Assembly (NCBI GenBank): GCA_026182355.1
Contig: JAPFBL010000603.1
Location: 141,755 to 205,754 of the forward strand
Length of the DNA stretch: 64,000 nt
Origin: Hermatobates lingyangjiaoensis
Lineage: Eukaryota; Arthropoda; Insecta; Hemiptera; Hermatobatidae
Direction: 5' to 3'
Position numbers and translations under genes: made by a program. This document shows positions 28,589 through 33,202 of the stretch, piece by piece; the first letter of the stretch is position 1, and the number at the start of each line of letters is the position of its first letter. The notes beneath the pieces were generated by a model. That model had not been told where the DNA came from and did no database searches. It worked only from the letters and a program-made list of their open reading frames with translations.

Positions 28589-31500
28589 TTTCACATAAAC
28601 ACGTGAATTAACAAGATCAAACCACAACAGGGAGTCTAAATAGGAAGAAGATTGTCCTTTGGGTTGGCTATAACATCCCTATCAGGAGTCTAAATTGTCA
28701 TCGATTTGATCACCTTTTATTTACTTTGGCCAAACTTGAGGAAGACCAATTCTTGTCTTTCATTATCATAGATAAAATGGAAAATAAAATAAATAAGGAT
28801 GTTTAATACTACGTATTTTAAAGTTAATATAATAAAATTTTTCACACTATCCATATTGATTATTCAATCTCCTCCTCAATCTCTGAAATATACGAAGAAG
28901 AGTACATTGTAAATGTCATTTAGTATGTTAATTTCTCATTTTATATATTATATTTTATGATGCTCATAACAAAAAAAAAGATTTGATGAATGGTATTGGT
29001 TCCATTCATTCTTTTCTACTTAAAAAACTCTAAAAGTTTTTTTATCGATTGCCAAAAAAATCGTGTAAGTTGTAAGACTGGTAAAGAGTAAAGAAGAAGG
29101 TCTTCCGATAACGAAGTTACGAGAGAAAATAAAGGAAAGCAGGCAAAACATTGCGTAAAAAGAAGTAGCTTTTTGTGTATAATGATATTTTAGTCAACAA
29201 AGTTAGCTTAAAAACTATTGGGCATCTCTGTTATAGTGAAATGTGATAATAATGTTGACTTTTTTAAACTATTATACGTTAATGTAATGCTTTCTTTGAG
29301 TCTCACCTCTTTGATATTGCATTTTTAATCAGAATGGTTTAAAAAATAAATTACAGCTTCAGATAATAAATAATTCAAATAGTATAATAAATGTTCTGAT
29401 TTTTCATAAATAGGTTTTCTCTATTTGCTGATAATGTAATTTTTTTTTTTATTTTAGTTGGTGGCATAGTTCAGGAACCAAATGTAGGATTATTTATTGA
29501 AGATCACAAAAAGAGGGCAGACACTGACCCCGGAGCGCCACCATTTGATGATTTAAGAAACTATGCATATGAAGGGGGTGGCAGCACGGCAGGTTCACTC
29601 TCTTCTCTGGCCTCAGGTACATTCAAATACAATTCTCATAATCAATATCTAGTTAACTTGTTTATTGTCATTTGTCTGTGATGATAATAGTTATATAGTT
29701 TTAACCTCTGAAGACCTTTAATTCTGGAAGTCACACACTCCATTGAATGCATACTCCGTGAGCAATTTGATTGAATCTTTCAGAGCACCTTCAGTTTGTT
29801 TGAATAAATCTGACTTTTTACTCTTAGTTTATGTTTCAAATAGCGAAGATGGCCTGATGATTTATTTAAGGACTATTCACTGTAGGAAGTTCTTCATTAA
29901 ACTAAGCCCATTAAAATATTAGATATAACAAGCAGAAATACCCGGCGTTGCCCGGGTCTAGAAGTTTTAAGTATAAAATATGAAATGATCGAAATGAAAA
30001 TTGGGTTCAATATTATTTTATGCATTTTTGTCTTACGATTCTTCATTCATGATCTACAGTCCCTTGGACGTTTTTTAACATTTTCAGGAGAATAGTGGTA
30101 CCTAGGCTATGAAAGAAGCATCCTAGAGCAAAAAATCATTAAATAACATTGAGCTCGATTTTTATTTCCAACATTTCATTTTTATGCCATTAAGGCCGTA
30201 GACGCCATATTTCTTGAGAAAAATGCAAAAACTAAAAATGGCAAATTTTTGAGGTTTTTGGGCCCTAGGGGGCCGGGGTTAAGCTGCCCCCAGAGTTTAA
30301 TAGCCTAAAACCACCCCAAGACCTATAGAAAGTGCCTTGCAAAAGAATTTTTGAAAAAGGTCCATTGTAGGCCGAATGCATAAGGTCAAACATACATACA
30401 TACATACAGAGCCGCGAAGAGAATTTATATATAGATAGAGCTCGATTTTTATTTCCAACATTTATATTTTATGCATTAAGGCCGTAGACCCATATTTCTT
30501 GACAAAAAATGCAAAAACTCAAAATCGGCAAATTCTTGAGGTTTTTGGGCCCTAGGGGGCTGGGTTAGGCTGCCCCCAGAGTTTAATAGCCTAAAACCTC
30601 CCCAAGACCTATAGAAAGTGCCTTGCAAAAGAATTTTTGAAAATGGTCCATTGTAGGCCGAATGCATAAGGTACAAACATACATACATACAGAGCCACGA
30701 AGAGAATTTATATATAGATGCAAGTATAATTGTTTGAAAATTATGATATGAAACTTATGAAAATTTGTTTGATAATGTTGAACTTGTGACAAAAAATTAA
30801 TTTTTGCAATTTATAATTGAAAAACTTTATTGTGAACTCATTACAAAGAATTAGGAATCTAGGTCTAATTTAAAATGTTTGAAAATTTATACTATGAAGT
30901 TTGTGACAAAAATCATTTGAATATTAAAATGTGAAATTGTGATGAAAATGTTTAAAAATTATAATGTGAATGTTAAAAATTATAATGTGAATGTTTAAAA
31001 ATTATAATGTGAAATTGGTAACAAAAATTAGAGATCATTCAAGAATTTCTGGTACCTGATTGTTTCCAATTGAACTAAGCGTGTGGAAATATTATCATAA
31101 AGATTAACCTACCTGCGGCCGCTATTATCAATTAAATTCAAAATGTAAACAAACAGGTTTATACAGGAAACCTTATCTATTATAATTATTTTTGGGATAT
31201 TACCTGAACCACAACTCGATTTTCGATTTTTATTTCCAACATTTCATATTTTATACATTAAGGCCGTACACGCCATATTTCTTGACAAAAAATGCAAAAA
31301 ACTTAAAATCGGCAAATGTTTGAGGTTTTTGGGCCCTAGGGGGCCTGGGTTAAGCTGCCCCCCAGAGTTTAATAGCCTAAAACCTCCCCAAGACCTATAG
31401 AAAGTGCCTTGCAAAAGAATTTTTGAAAAAGGTCCATTGTAGGCCGAATGCATAAGGTACAAACATACATACATACATACATACATACATACATACATAC

Positions 31501-33202
31501 AGAGCCACGAAGAGAATTTATATATAGATAGAAATTAATTATATCTATGACAAAGGATTACAGTTAATGTTTGTTTCCACTCCCATGCTTATTGAGTTCA
31601 CCTTCATTGCAGCTGTTAGGTCATAAAGGTTGACTCATTTGTCACCCATTGTGGATATGAGTGAGCTACACTACCAATTTAGTTTTACAACAGTTCTTAA
31701 TTTTGTGTTTCTTAAATTTATTAAAGAACCAGTCTTTATCATAGAGACATACTTTAGAGGCTTGGTAGTGATTTATGAATGCTTCGACGGATAGAGTCCA
31801 CAAAATACGCCTCGAATAAAAACATCTAGGGTCATGATGAAGATTCGAAACCTTGATCTTTCATTGCTAACATCAAACACGCTATCAGTAAAGCATACCT
31901 GGCACCTTTAATTATAGTTTAGTGCTAATGTGATAAAATATTATAGTATATTGGTTTTTGGTAGTAAAACTAGGAACTCTGTACTCTTCGACATGCCACT
32001 ACCAATACCTGCAGTATAAATAATAAGAAAATTGTAATATTCCTTATTTATATTAATAAGTTTCTCACGCTCCCTATCTCTGTGCATCCCATCTATTACC
32101 ATCACTCTCCCACTCTTTCTTTCCCCTCTTCCTTTCTTTCTACCTCTCTCCCACTTCCTCTCTTCCTGCCTCTCTCCCTCTCTCTCTCTTCCTGCCTCTC
32201 TCCCTCTCTCTCTTTTCCCTCTTCCTCTCATTCTCACTTTCTTCCTTTCCCCCTCTTCCTTTCTCTCTCCCCCACCTTCTTTCTCTCTCTTTCACTCTCC
32301 TTCTCTCTCTCGCATCCTCTTCCTCTCACTCTTCCACTCTCTCCCACCTCTTCCTATCTCTCCCACCCTCTTCCTCTCTCTCCCACCCTCTTCCTCTCTC
32401 TCCCACCCTCTTCCTATCTCTCCCATCCTCTTCCTCTCTCTCCCACCCTCTTCCTATCTCTCCCACCCTCTTTCTCTCTCTCCCATCATCTTCCTCTCTC
32501 TCCCATCCTCTTCCTCTCTCTCCCACCCTCTTCCTCTCTCTCCCACCCTCTTCTCTCTCTCCCACCCTCTTCCTCTTTCTCCTCCTCTCTCTCTCCCTCT
32601 TCCTCTCTCTCCCACCCTCTTCCTCTTTCTCCTCATCTCTCTCTCTCTCCCTCGACCTCTCACTCTCCCACCCTCTTCCTTTTTTCTCCTCATCTCTCTC
32701 TCTCCCTCGTCCTCTCACTCTCCCACCCTCTTCCTCTTTCTCCTCCTCTCTCTCTCTCCCTCTTCCTCTTTATCCTCTCTTTCTCCTCTCTCTCTCTATC
32801 TCTCCCTCTTCCTCTCACTCTCTCCCTCTCTTTCGCACAGAATGACTACATATATAGATGGAATGATGTTACTACTCTTGACTATTACTCAAATAAAGTG
32901 GAATGGATGACTGAAGTTAATCAGTCAATCCTACTTTACTCTATCTAAAAGGTTATATTTGCAGTCTTTCAGATAGTTTGAGTTTCTGTTCGTACTAAAA
33001 GCTGTTTTATATTATATTAGGAAGGTGTATGTTAGATTATCGAAAGGCTTGATTTATACGAGTGTTATTGACAGCAGGTGGTGTTGTTTCAGGCACTGAC
33101 GATGAACAGCAGGACTATGACTACCTGTCTGCCTGGGGTCCGCGCTTCGACAAGCTAGCAGACATGTACGGTCACGACGGTGACAGCGAAGACGACCACT
33201 AG
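1..33202 (+). CDS. CadN: Neural-type classical cadherin (CadN-like), 3' part of a spliced gene
   Basis: Calcium-dependent adhesion receptor of the plasma membrane that couples to the actin cytoskeleton through catenins; in insects CadN acts mainly in neurons. Join: 1-224, 2481-2754, 3108-3316, 4471-4803, 8157-8363, 10232-10503, 10591-10796, 10915-11057, 11749-12009, 12080-12430, 15303-15416, 17099-17285, 17624-17813, (21868-22109 or 23026-23267), 27674-27877, 29458-29616, 33093-33202. The joined frame is 1227 residues plus stop. Domains by residue of this partial protein: three cadherin repeats (1 to about 325), non-chordate cadherin region (about 325-415), EGF and laminin-G modules (about 425-990), last EGF (991-1045), membrane span (about 1052-1080), catenin-binding tail. 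All visible donors are GT and all acceptors AG. Family assignment rests on near-verbatim landmark motifs such as [27 protein letters not shown] and [14 protein letters not shown]. The 5' part lies outside the window. Confidence 0.95.
225..2480. other. Intron 1: AT-rich, one PLE hammerhead remnant and a possible hAT end
   Basis: No coding signal. Holds the family A repeat at about 826-1090. At 1642 the sequence CAGTGATGGCAAACC looks like a hAT terminal repeat, but no matching right end is visible. The rest is AT-rich and unassigned. Confidence 0.6.
826..1090 (-). mobile_element. PLE-type terminal fragment, family A, with minus-strand hammerhead motif
   Basis: Reverse-oriented copy of the repeat also found at 3379, 9733 and 59120. 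The hammerhead-like motif is at 921-970 on the minus strand: CTGAGGA, extra A, hairpin GAACAC/GTGTTT (first pair G.U), GAAA, then CGCGTT. A short opposite-sense arm (TCATTAGATTTTTAT then CTACAATGA) closes the copy near 1085. Confidence 0.65.
2481..2754 (+). CDS. CadN: CadN exon 2: end of one cadherin repeat, start of the next
   Basis: Residues 75-165 plus one base. The acceptor is ATCATTTCAG at 2471-2480 and the donor GTAATA at 2755. Completes the repeat begun upstream (AIDDGVP, then the linker DINDNAP) and starts the penultimate repeat (LPEHVPP, ATDDDD). An apparent ORF runs on past the donor into a 54-bp tandem repeat; that extension is intronic, because the next exon continues the cadherin fold. 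Confidence 0.94.
2755..3107 (+). repeat. Short intron made of a 54-bp tandem repeat, about 6 copies (2757-3080)
   Basis: The short palindromic word TTGATCAC recurs exactly every 54 bp (ending 2810, 2864, 2918, 2972, 3026, 3080). Each unit has a T-rich tract like the real acceptor tract that follows the last unit, but reads TTTCATTT where the real acceptor reads TTTCCAG. The copies are nearly identical, so the expansion is recent. Because 54 is a multiple of 3, a false ORF runs through the array. Confidence 0.95.
3108..3316 (+). CDS. CadN: CadN exon 3: penultimate cadherin repeat, C-terminal part
   Basis: Residues 166-235. Acceptor TTTCCAG at 3101-3107; the first two bases complete Lys166. 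Carries [10 protein letters not shown], an [10 protein letters not shown] strand and the calcium linker DTNDNKM, followed by [13 protein letters not shown]. The donor is GTGAGC at 3317, phase 0. A downstream AG two bases later would break the frame, which fixes the acceptor. Confidence 0.94.
3379..3614. mobile_element. PLE-type inverted pair, family A, with a hammerhead motif on each strand
   Basis: Two arms of about 112-117 bp (3379-3490, 3497-3614) are nearly exact reverse complements. Minus-strand motif 3421-3470 and plus-strand motif 3513-3566 share CTGAGGA, extra A, stem II GAACAC/GTGTTC, GAAA and the palindrome ACGCGT followed by T. Sequence outside stem I can pair as TTAAT/ATTAA. The plus-strand copy is in the sense of CadN pre-mRNA. 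Confidence 0.75.
3870..4410 (+). repeat. Diverged direct duplication of about 155 bp in the intron before exon 4
   Basis: Segments at about 3890-4035 and 4258-4410 share AAGTTTCTATTGACAC, GCAGCATTATTTT and the AACTAA-CTCAAAGG block, with small differences. The second copy ends about 60 bp before the acceptor at 4470. Non-coding. Confidence 0.75.
4471..4803 (+). CDS. CadN: CadN exon 4: last, divergent cadherin repeat and start of the membrane-proximal region
   Basis: Residues 236-346 (111 codons, phase 0 at both ends). Starts [18 protein letters not shown] and ends with [11 protein letters not shown]. The repeat lacks a canonical DxNDN exit motif and runs into the [16 protein letters not shown] segment that opens the non-chordate classic cadherin region. 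The acceptor is TCATTAACAG and the donor GTAATG. Confidence 0.94.
4914..5510. mobile_element. Inverted-repeat element with ATTAATATGGCAAAC ends
   Basis: ATTAATATGGCAAAC occurs at about 4914 and 5368, and its reverse complement GTTTGCCATATTAAT at about 5490. The block 5368-5400 is the reverse complement of 5478-5505 (CCTCGTAAG versus CTTACGAGG). The right-hand 90 bp recurs at 53435-53530, so this is dispersed. The interior is GC-richer than the intron. Probably a PLE-type foldback, but class not proved. Confidence 0.6.
6643..7203. mobile_element. TA-flanked MITE, copy 1 (561 bp)
   Basis: Ends are inverted repeats: left CAGTCTTTTTACGAAAATAA, right the reverse complement of CCGTCTTTTTCCGAAAATAA. 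Flanked by TA on both sides (6641-6642, 7204-7205), as for Tc1/mariner or pogo-type transposition. The whole sequence recurs in reverse at 61033-61599. No transposase ORF, so non-autonomous. Confidence 0.85.
8157..8363 (+). CDS. CadN: CadN exon 5: non-chordate classic cadherin region
   Basis: Residues 347-415 (69 codons, phase 0 at both ends). Encodes a helical, charged stretch ([19 protein letters not shown]) and then [17 protein letters not shown] up to LMHREE. This is the membrane-proximal cleavage and folding region specific to invertebrate classical cadherins. The acceptor is ATGTTTCAG and the donor GTATAT. Confidence 0.93.
8760..9215. mobile_element. PLE-type inverted pair, family C, around a TATACG-rich core
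   Basis: Left arm 8760-8884 and right arm about 9070-9215 are reverse complements (shared TAATTCTGTATTGA, GTAGCCCT and GGCTTAAA words). The minus-strand motif at 8818-8857 keeps CTGAAGA, extra T, stem II GTCTA/TAGAC, GAAA and stem I AGCT/GGCT; its third stem is damaged (ACTTT). The right-arm motif is degenerate (CTCAAGT). The centre, 8930-9060, is simple TATACTATACG sequence. Confidence 0.7.
9300..10080. mobile_element. Cluster of decayed family B PLE repeats with a nested family A copy
   Basis: A decayed inverted pair (9300-9475) is followed by a 133-bp direct duplication (9552-9684 and 9907-10039). Between them at about 9733-9900 lies a reverse family A copy with a minus-strand hammerhead motif at 9776-9828 (CTGAAGA, GAACAC/GTGTTC, GAAA, ACGCGT). 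The family B cores here are damaged; one has GCAA for GAAA. Confidence 0.65.
10232..10503 (+). CDS. CadN: CadN exon 6: cysteine-rich region and first half of an EGF module
   Basis: Residues 416-505 plus two bases. Landmark [14 protein letters not shown], a cysteine-rich stretch (NCEGSCTNN), [14 protein letters not shown], then EGF cysteines in [12 protein letters not shown]. Acceptor CTTGTTCGCAG; donor GTATAA at 10504 leaves phase 2. The following intron is only 87 bp. Confidence 0.93.
10591..10796 (+). CDS. CadN: CadN exon 7: end of EGF, start of laminin-G 1
   Basis: Completes Ser506 and encodes residues 507-574 plus one base. Finishes the EGF ([14 protein letters not shown]), then starts the first laminin-G domain with [18 protein letters not shown] and [14 protein letters not shown]. 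Acceptor CTTTCAATAG; donor GTAAAA at 10797, phase 1. Confidence 0.94.
10915..11057 (+). CDS. CadN: CadN exon 8: laminin-G 1, middle
   Basis: Completes Asp575 and encodes 576-622. Typical laminin-G strands: [20 protein letters not shown], then [16 protein letters not shown]. The acceptor is TTTTTTAG after an (AT)n tract and the donor GTAACT at 11058, phase 0. Confidence 0.94.
11749..12009 (+). CDS. CadN: CadN exon 9: laminin-G 1, C-terminal part
   Basis: Residues 623-709 (87 codons, phase 0 at both ends). [33 protein letters not shown] and the closing [14 protein letters not shown], the usual disulphide-bearing end of a laminin-G fold. Acceptor GTTTTCAG; donor GTATTT at 12010. Confidence 0.94.
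12080..12430 (+). CDS. CadN: CadN exon 10: EGF module and start of laminin-G 2
   Basis: Residues 710-826 (117 codons, phase 0 at both ends), the longest exon here. [13 protein letters not shown], then an EGF ([10 protein letters not shown] to [10 protein letters not shown]), then laminin-G 2 opening with [20 protein letters not shown] and [12 protein letters not shown]. The following intron is 70 bp upstream and 2.9 kb downstream. Acceptor TTATTTCAG; donor GTGAGT. Confidence 0.94.
12431..14150. other. Intron 10, left part: nothing assignable
   Basis: AT-rich intronic DNA. A minus-strand ORF at 12736-12951 has no recognisable domain. GC-richer patches at 12590-12740 and 12840-12890 may be remnants of an insertion, but I cannot classify them. 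Confidence 0.5.
14150..14312. mobile_element. PLE-type inverted pair, family A-like variant
   Basis: Arms of about 60 bp (14173-14230, 14250-14309) are reverse complements around GTGTTCGAAACGGG. The CTGANGA box is absent. The flank GTGGTATTTACTCAT is shared with family A copies and with fragments at 41340 and 45560. Confidence 0.7.
14755..15267 (-). mobile_element. Helitron-like non-autonomous element, minus strand (513 bp)
   Basis: On the minus strand it starts TCTATATATATAAATTC after a host A and ends with a GC hairpin (CCCGGGCAACGCCGGG) 12 bases before its end, followed by host T. That is the Helitron plan (5' TC, 3' hairpin, A/T insertion site, no target duplication). The last four bases are CTTG rather than CTRR. 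Contains (ATAC)n. Copies recur at 29929-30435 and nearby. Confidence 0.65.
15303..15416 (+). CDS. CadN: CadN exon 11: laminin-G 2, middle
   Basis: Residues 827-864 (38 codons, phase 0 at both ends): [19 protein letters not shown] then [10 protein letters not shown]. Acceptor TTTTTTTTTCAG; donor GTAAGA at 15417. It begins only 36 bp after the end of a minus-strand Helitron-like insertion, which lies directly upstream of its acceptor. Confidence 0.94.
16010..16250. mobile_element. PLE-type inverted pair, family B, with hammerhead motifs on both strands
   Basis: Arms are reverse complements. Minus-strand motif 16080-16121: stem I GACT/AGTC, CTGACGA, extra A, stem II GACCG/CGGTT, GAAA, palindrome AGATCT, then T. 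Plus-strand motif 16151-16194 keeps all core boxes, but stem II is damaged (GATCG / CGTGTT). Located in the intron before exon 12. Confidence 0.75.
16260..16640. mobile_element. PLE-type repeat fragments, hammerhead motif 16309-16342 (minus)
   Basis: Minus-strand motif: stem I CTC/GAG, CTGAAGA, extra C, stem II GGC/GCC with loop AAGAC, GAAA, then TTATC. Stem III is imperfect (ATTAT). A second block at 16470-16640 carries CTTCTGAAGA-type words in opposite orientations, too decayed to fold. An (AT)n tract separates them. Confidence 0.55.
17099..17285 (+). CDS. CadN: CadN exon 12: laminin-G 2, C-terminal part
   Basis: Residues 865-926 plus one base. [17 protein letters not shown], the NxS/T site [32 protein letters not shown]. 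Acceptor ATGTATTGTAG; donor GTAAGA at 17286, phase 1. Confidence 0.94.
17624..17813 (+). CDS. CadN: CadN exon 13: end of laminin-G 2, cysteine-rich link
   Basis: Completes Gly927 and encodes 928-989 plus two bases. [17 protein letters not shown] closes the laminin-G fold; then [20 protein letters not shown] and WNEYECT, the first cysteines of the EGF that continues in either alternative exon. Acceptor GGCATGTAG; donor GTAAGC at 17814, phase 2. Confidence 0.93.
17959..18539. mobile_element. hAT-type MITE (581 bp) with perfect 8-bp target duplication
   Basis: Terminal inverted repeat CAGGGGTTCTCA at both ends. Target duplication ATTTAAGC at 17951-17958 and 18540-18547. No transposase. A PLE-type foldback (18130-18335) is nested inside, so the hAT insertion is the older event. 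Confidence 0.9.
18130..18335. mobile_element. PLE-type repeat, family E, nested in the hAT MITE; hammerhead motif 18188-18218 (minus)
   Basis: Minus-strand motif: CTC, CTGATGA, extra C, stem II GAC/GTC with loop GATG, GAAA, palindrome ATAT, then C and GAT. Stem I is weak (two pairs, a C/U mismatch, then two more). The flanks ATTTTATTTAAA and TCAAAGCGAAGG are mirrored at the other end. Confidence 0.6.
18795..19075. mobile_element. Inverted-repeat element with GATGAAACGTC words
   Basis: Arms 18795-18890 and about 18980-19075 are reverse complements (GTTTATAC..CTGACGTTTCATC versus GATGAAACGTCGGTGTATAAAC). Retains GAAACGTC but no CTGANGA. Probably a PLE terminal pair. Confidence 0.6.
20575..21120 (+). 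repeat. Direct 100-bp duplication and AT-palindromic array
   Basis: AAAATATTTCACTATTTTTT with its downstream context (to GAACCCAATTAT or GAATCCAATTAT) occurs at about 20580-20675 and 20898-20990. From 20990 to 21115 a roughly 60-bp unit of ATATAATAATTTTATATT type repeats about twice. Non-coding. Confidence 0.75.
21438..21645. mobile_element. Near-perfect ~100-bp palindrome 223 bp upstream of alternative exon 14a, family F
   Basis: Arms 21438-21542 and 21549-21645 meet at ACTGAAGTTCTTCAGT with essentially no loop; the left arm has one extra CGTAGC. The right arm resembles a hammerhead core: TTGAAGA (C to T at position 3), extra T, stem II GGGT/ACCT, GAAA, palindrome ACCGGT, then C. The low divergence between arms implies a recent origin or correction. 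Confidence 0.7.
21868..22109 (+). CDS. CadN: CadN alternative exon 14a (like Drosophila 18a): EGF and outer half of the membrane span
   Basis: 242 bp. With two upstream bases it opens [15 protein letters not shown], then a calcium-binding-type EGF ([16 protein letters not shown] to GFYGENCE), [13 protein letters not shown] and a hydrophobic run [13 protein letters not shown]. The acceptor is GATGGTTAG and the donor GTGAGT at 22110, phase 1. Joined to 27674 it continues into [13 protein letters not shown], completing the membrane span. Noticeably GC-richer than its surroundings, as is exon 14b. It is expected to be used instead of 23026-23267, never with it. Confidence 0.93.
22249..22643. mobile_element. 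hAT-type MITE (395 bp) between the two alternative exons
   Basis: Ends CAGGTGTGGGGAACC and, reversed, GAGCGGTGGGGAAC. The flanks GATTAGGA (22241-22248) and GATTAGGT (22644-22651) match at 7 of 8 bases, as a hAT target duplication should. No ORF. Confidence 0.75.
23026..23267 (+). CDS. CadN: CadN alternative exon 14b (like Drosophila 18b): EGF and outer half of the membrane span
   Basis: 242 bp, the same length and the same phases (2 in, 1 out) as 14a. Encodes [13 protein letters not shown], an EGF with all six cysteines ([15 protein letters not shown] to LFTGLHC), a linker [14 protein letters not shown] unlike that of 14a, and the hydrophobic run [13 protein letters not shown]. Joined to 27674 it also yields [13 protein letters not shown]. 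Acceptor GGTAACAG; donor GTAAGT at 23268. The two forms diverge most in the linker just outside the membrane, so they should differ in juxtamembrane ectodomain and membrane span but not in the tail. Confidence 0.92.
23461..23905. mobile_element. hAT-type MITE (445 bp) just after alternative exon 14b
   Basis: Ends CAGTGTTTCCCAAAC and, reversed, CAGCGTTTCCAAAAA. Perfect target duplication GTATAATA at 23453-23460 and 23906-23913. No ORF. Confidence 0.88.
23961..24955. mobile_element. Nested palindrome of about 1 kb
   Basis: Outer arms (23961-24210 and 24705-24955) are diverged reverse complements sharing GTAGAGTCAATTAGGAGGAT, TTTGCGGAAACTT and TCCTTTTATATAG words. Inside lies a second, much younger palindrome (24278-24405 / 24410-24532) with arms almost identical, flanked by (AT)n runs. 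The outer spacer was therefore invaded by a second foldback. Confidence 0.85.
24415..24456 (+). ncRNA. Hammerhead-like fold with a non-standard core strand
   Basis: Stem I TGCC/GGCA, stem II GATTTT/AAAATC with loop AAAT, then GAAA, palindrome ACGT and C, exactly the 3' half of a PLE hammerhead. The left core strand reads TTTGGAAAAA instead of CTGANGA plus one base. The mirror copy at 24330-24370 (minus) reads TTTGAAAAA. A related core TATGAATAAA is at 37144-37185. Confidence 0.4.
25440..25685 (-). mobile_element. tRNA-headed SINE, 3' part, minus strand
   Basis: Reverse copy of the SINE seen whole at 53067-53390: tail AACCTAACCTAA-type, TGTGGTATCACAAAGGG, ATTTAGGACTCCC, and the GAATAAATCTGAG block near 25660. 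Interrupted at about 25600-25645 by unrelated AT-rich sequence. Joined directly to the PLE fragment at about 25685. Confidence 0.7.
25685..26035 (-). pseudogene. PLE fragment: linker and start of GIY-YIG endonuclease, frameshifted
   Basis: On the minus strand 26001-25753 reads [17 protein letters not shown], then [15 protein letters not shown], then [17 protein letters not shown], the region just before and at the start of a PLE GIY-YIG nuclease. A frameshift after CEAC moves the rest into another frame, where [14 protein letters not shown] continues before truncation. The next fragment (from 26040) has the opposite orientation, so the two are head to head. Confidence 0.8.
26045..26509 (+). 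pseudogene. PLE fragment: GIY-YIG endonuclease domain, C-terminal end of the element's ORF
   Basis: Penelope-like retroelements encode a reverse transcriptase fused to a GIY-YIG endonuclease. This fragment has the endonuclease only: [15 protein letters not shown], then [14 protein letters not shown] with the conserved Tyr-Ile-Gly and Arg, His in TFHL, the catalytic-type Glu in [16 protein letters not shown] with its Asn, and a short tail ending at a TAA. No reverse transcriptase lies upstream, because the element breaks at about 26040 into an opposite-sense copy. Open over 150 codons, yet too truncated to act. A hammerhead motif follows 130 bp after the stop, as expected for a PLE. Confidence 0.85.
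26640..26688 (+). ncRNA. Hammerhead motif in the 3' region of the PLE fragment
   Basis: CTGATGA, extra T, stem II GATTTC/GAAATC with loop AGT, GAAA, palindrome AGCT, then T. Stem I is weak in this copy because the first pair is C/A. Located directly downstream of the GIY-YIG reading frame, which links these motifs to PLEs within this window. Confidence 0.65.
27034..27616 (-). mobile_element. Helitron-like non-autonomous element, minus strand (583 bp)
   Basis: On the minus strand it begins TCTATATAAATAAAATAATG after host A and ends CTAG before host T. The interior carries CTGTCGGTTTGTCAGTTTGTC-like repeats common at such elements' 5' ends. The terminal hairpin is degraded. Ends 57 bp before exon 15, so it lies right upstream of the acceptor. 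Confidence 0.55.
27674..27877 (+). CDS. CadN: CadN exon 15: inner half of the membrane span and p120-catenin-binding segment
   Basis: Completes Ile1071 and encodes 1072-1138 plus one base. [12 protein letters not shown] ends the membrane span with a basic stop-transfer. The acidic juxtamembrane motif [23 protein letters not shown] and [12 protein letters not shown] follow; this is the p120-catenin site of classical cadherins. Acceptor GTGGTTATAG at 27664-27673; donor GTAAGT at 27878. A second TAG just downstream (27677-27679) is not the acceptor, because only 27674 fits the phase-1 exons. Confidence 0.93.
28060..28320. mobile_element. PLE-type inverted pair, family D
   Basis: Opposed copies share CTCTCTTATCTCTCCTGAAG and GACTGTAAGTGTGTGCTTTT words. 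The left arm holds an intact compact hammerhead on the minus strand; the right arm lost the GAAA box (ACCGACTG in place of ACCGAAAATTAGAGACTG). A degenerate relative lies at 16935-16990. Confidence 0.7.
28138..28171 (-). ncRNA. Compact 34-nt hammerhead motif, family D
   Basis: In order: stem I TCTC, CTGAAGA, extra C, stem II GGTT/AACC (loop CA), GAAA with its last A starting the palindrome AATT, then A as the cleavage-site base, and GAGA closing stem I with four pairs. All conserved hammerhead core bases are present. Confidence 0.65.
28355..28560. repeat. Inverted repeat with ~55-bp arms
   Basis: Left arm (28361-28420) and right arm (28498-28553) are reverse complements sharing CATTATTGAAAATGACACCA and the following AAATTTAG, GATACCTGTTTCTTAACAAG words, with an (AT)n run after the right arm. 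Similar in layout to the PLE-type pairs but with no hammerhead core visible. Confidence 0.75.
29458..29616 (+). CDS. CadN: CadN exon 16: beta-catenin-binding region, first part
   Basis: Completes Phe1139 and encodes 1140-1191 plus one base. [21 protein letters not shown], then [18 protein letters not shown] and AGSLSSLAS, the serine-rich core that binds beta-catenin (Armadillo). Acceptor TTTATTTTAG; donor GTACAT at 29617, phase 1. Confidence 0.94.
29929..30435 (-). mobile_element. Helitron-like non-autonomous element, minus strand (507 bp)
   Basis: Same element as 14755-15267, about 95% alike by eye: CCCGGGCAACGCCGGG hairpin near the 3' end (low-coordinate side), (ATAC)n, and TCTATATATAAATTC at the 5' end. 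Followed at once by a partial second copy. Confidence 0.65.
30437..30718 (-). mobile_element. Partial tandem copy of the Helitron-like element (5' half)
   Basis: Starts at the internal GAGCTCGATTTTTATTTCC and runs to the same TCTATATATAAATTC terminus (reverse). Lacks the hairpin end, so it arose by tandem duplication or by insertion next to the first copy. Confidence 0.65.
31100..31528 (-). mobile_element. Longer Helitron-like copy, 5' part, minus strand
   Basis: 31205-31528 matches the 5' half of the 14755 element, with a longer (ATAC)n. Its continuation at 31100-31205 (TTACCTGAACCACAACTC, GCGGCCGC-like block) matches the reverse of 59635-59745, inside the Helitron at 59497. This ties the two element groups together. 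The left end is not resolved; 30720-31100 holds short AATTATAATGTGAA repeats. Confidence 0.6.
32080..32840 (+). repeat. CT-rich minisatellite, about 0.75 kb
   Basis: Almost pure pyrimidine on the + strand, in a shifting unit of CTCTCTCCCACCCTCTTCCT type. Long ORFs on both strands are low-complexity artefacts (Ser/Leu/Pro or Arg/Glu repeats). Ends about 250 bp before the last coding exon. Confidence 0.95.
33093..33202 (+). CDS. CadN: CadN last coding exon: end of the beta-catenin-binding region and stop
   Basis: Completes Gly1192 and encodes 1193-1227, ending in TAG at 33200-33202. [18 protein letters not shown] and DKLADMYG complete the catenin-binding box. The last residues HDGDSEDDH are short and acidic. 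The acceptor TTGTTTCAG lies about 250 bp after a 0.75-kb pyrimidine tract. Confidence 0.95.

Noticed and set aside
32082..32948. 288-codon ORF (Ser/Leu/Pro-rich) and minus-strand Arg/Glu-rich ORFs
   Set aside because: Translation of a CT minisatellite; no conserved domain and both strands are equally open.
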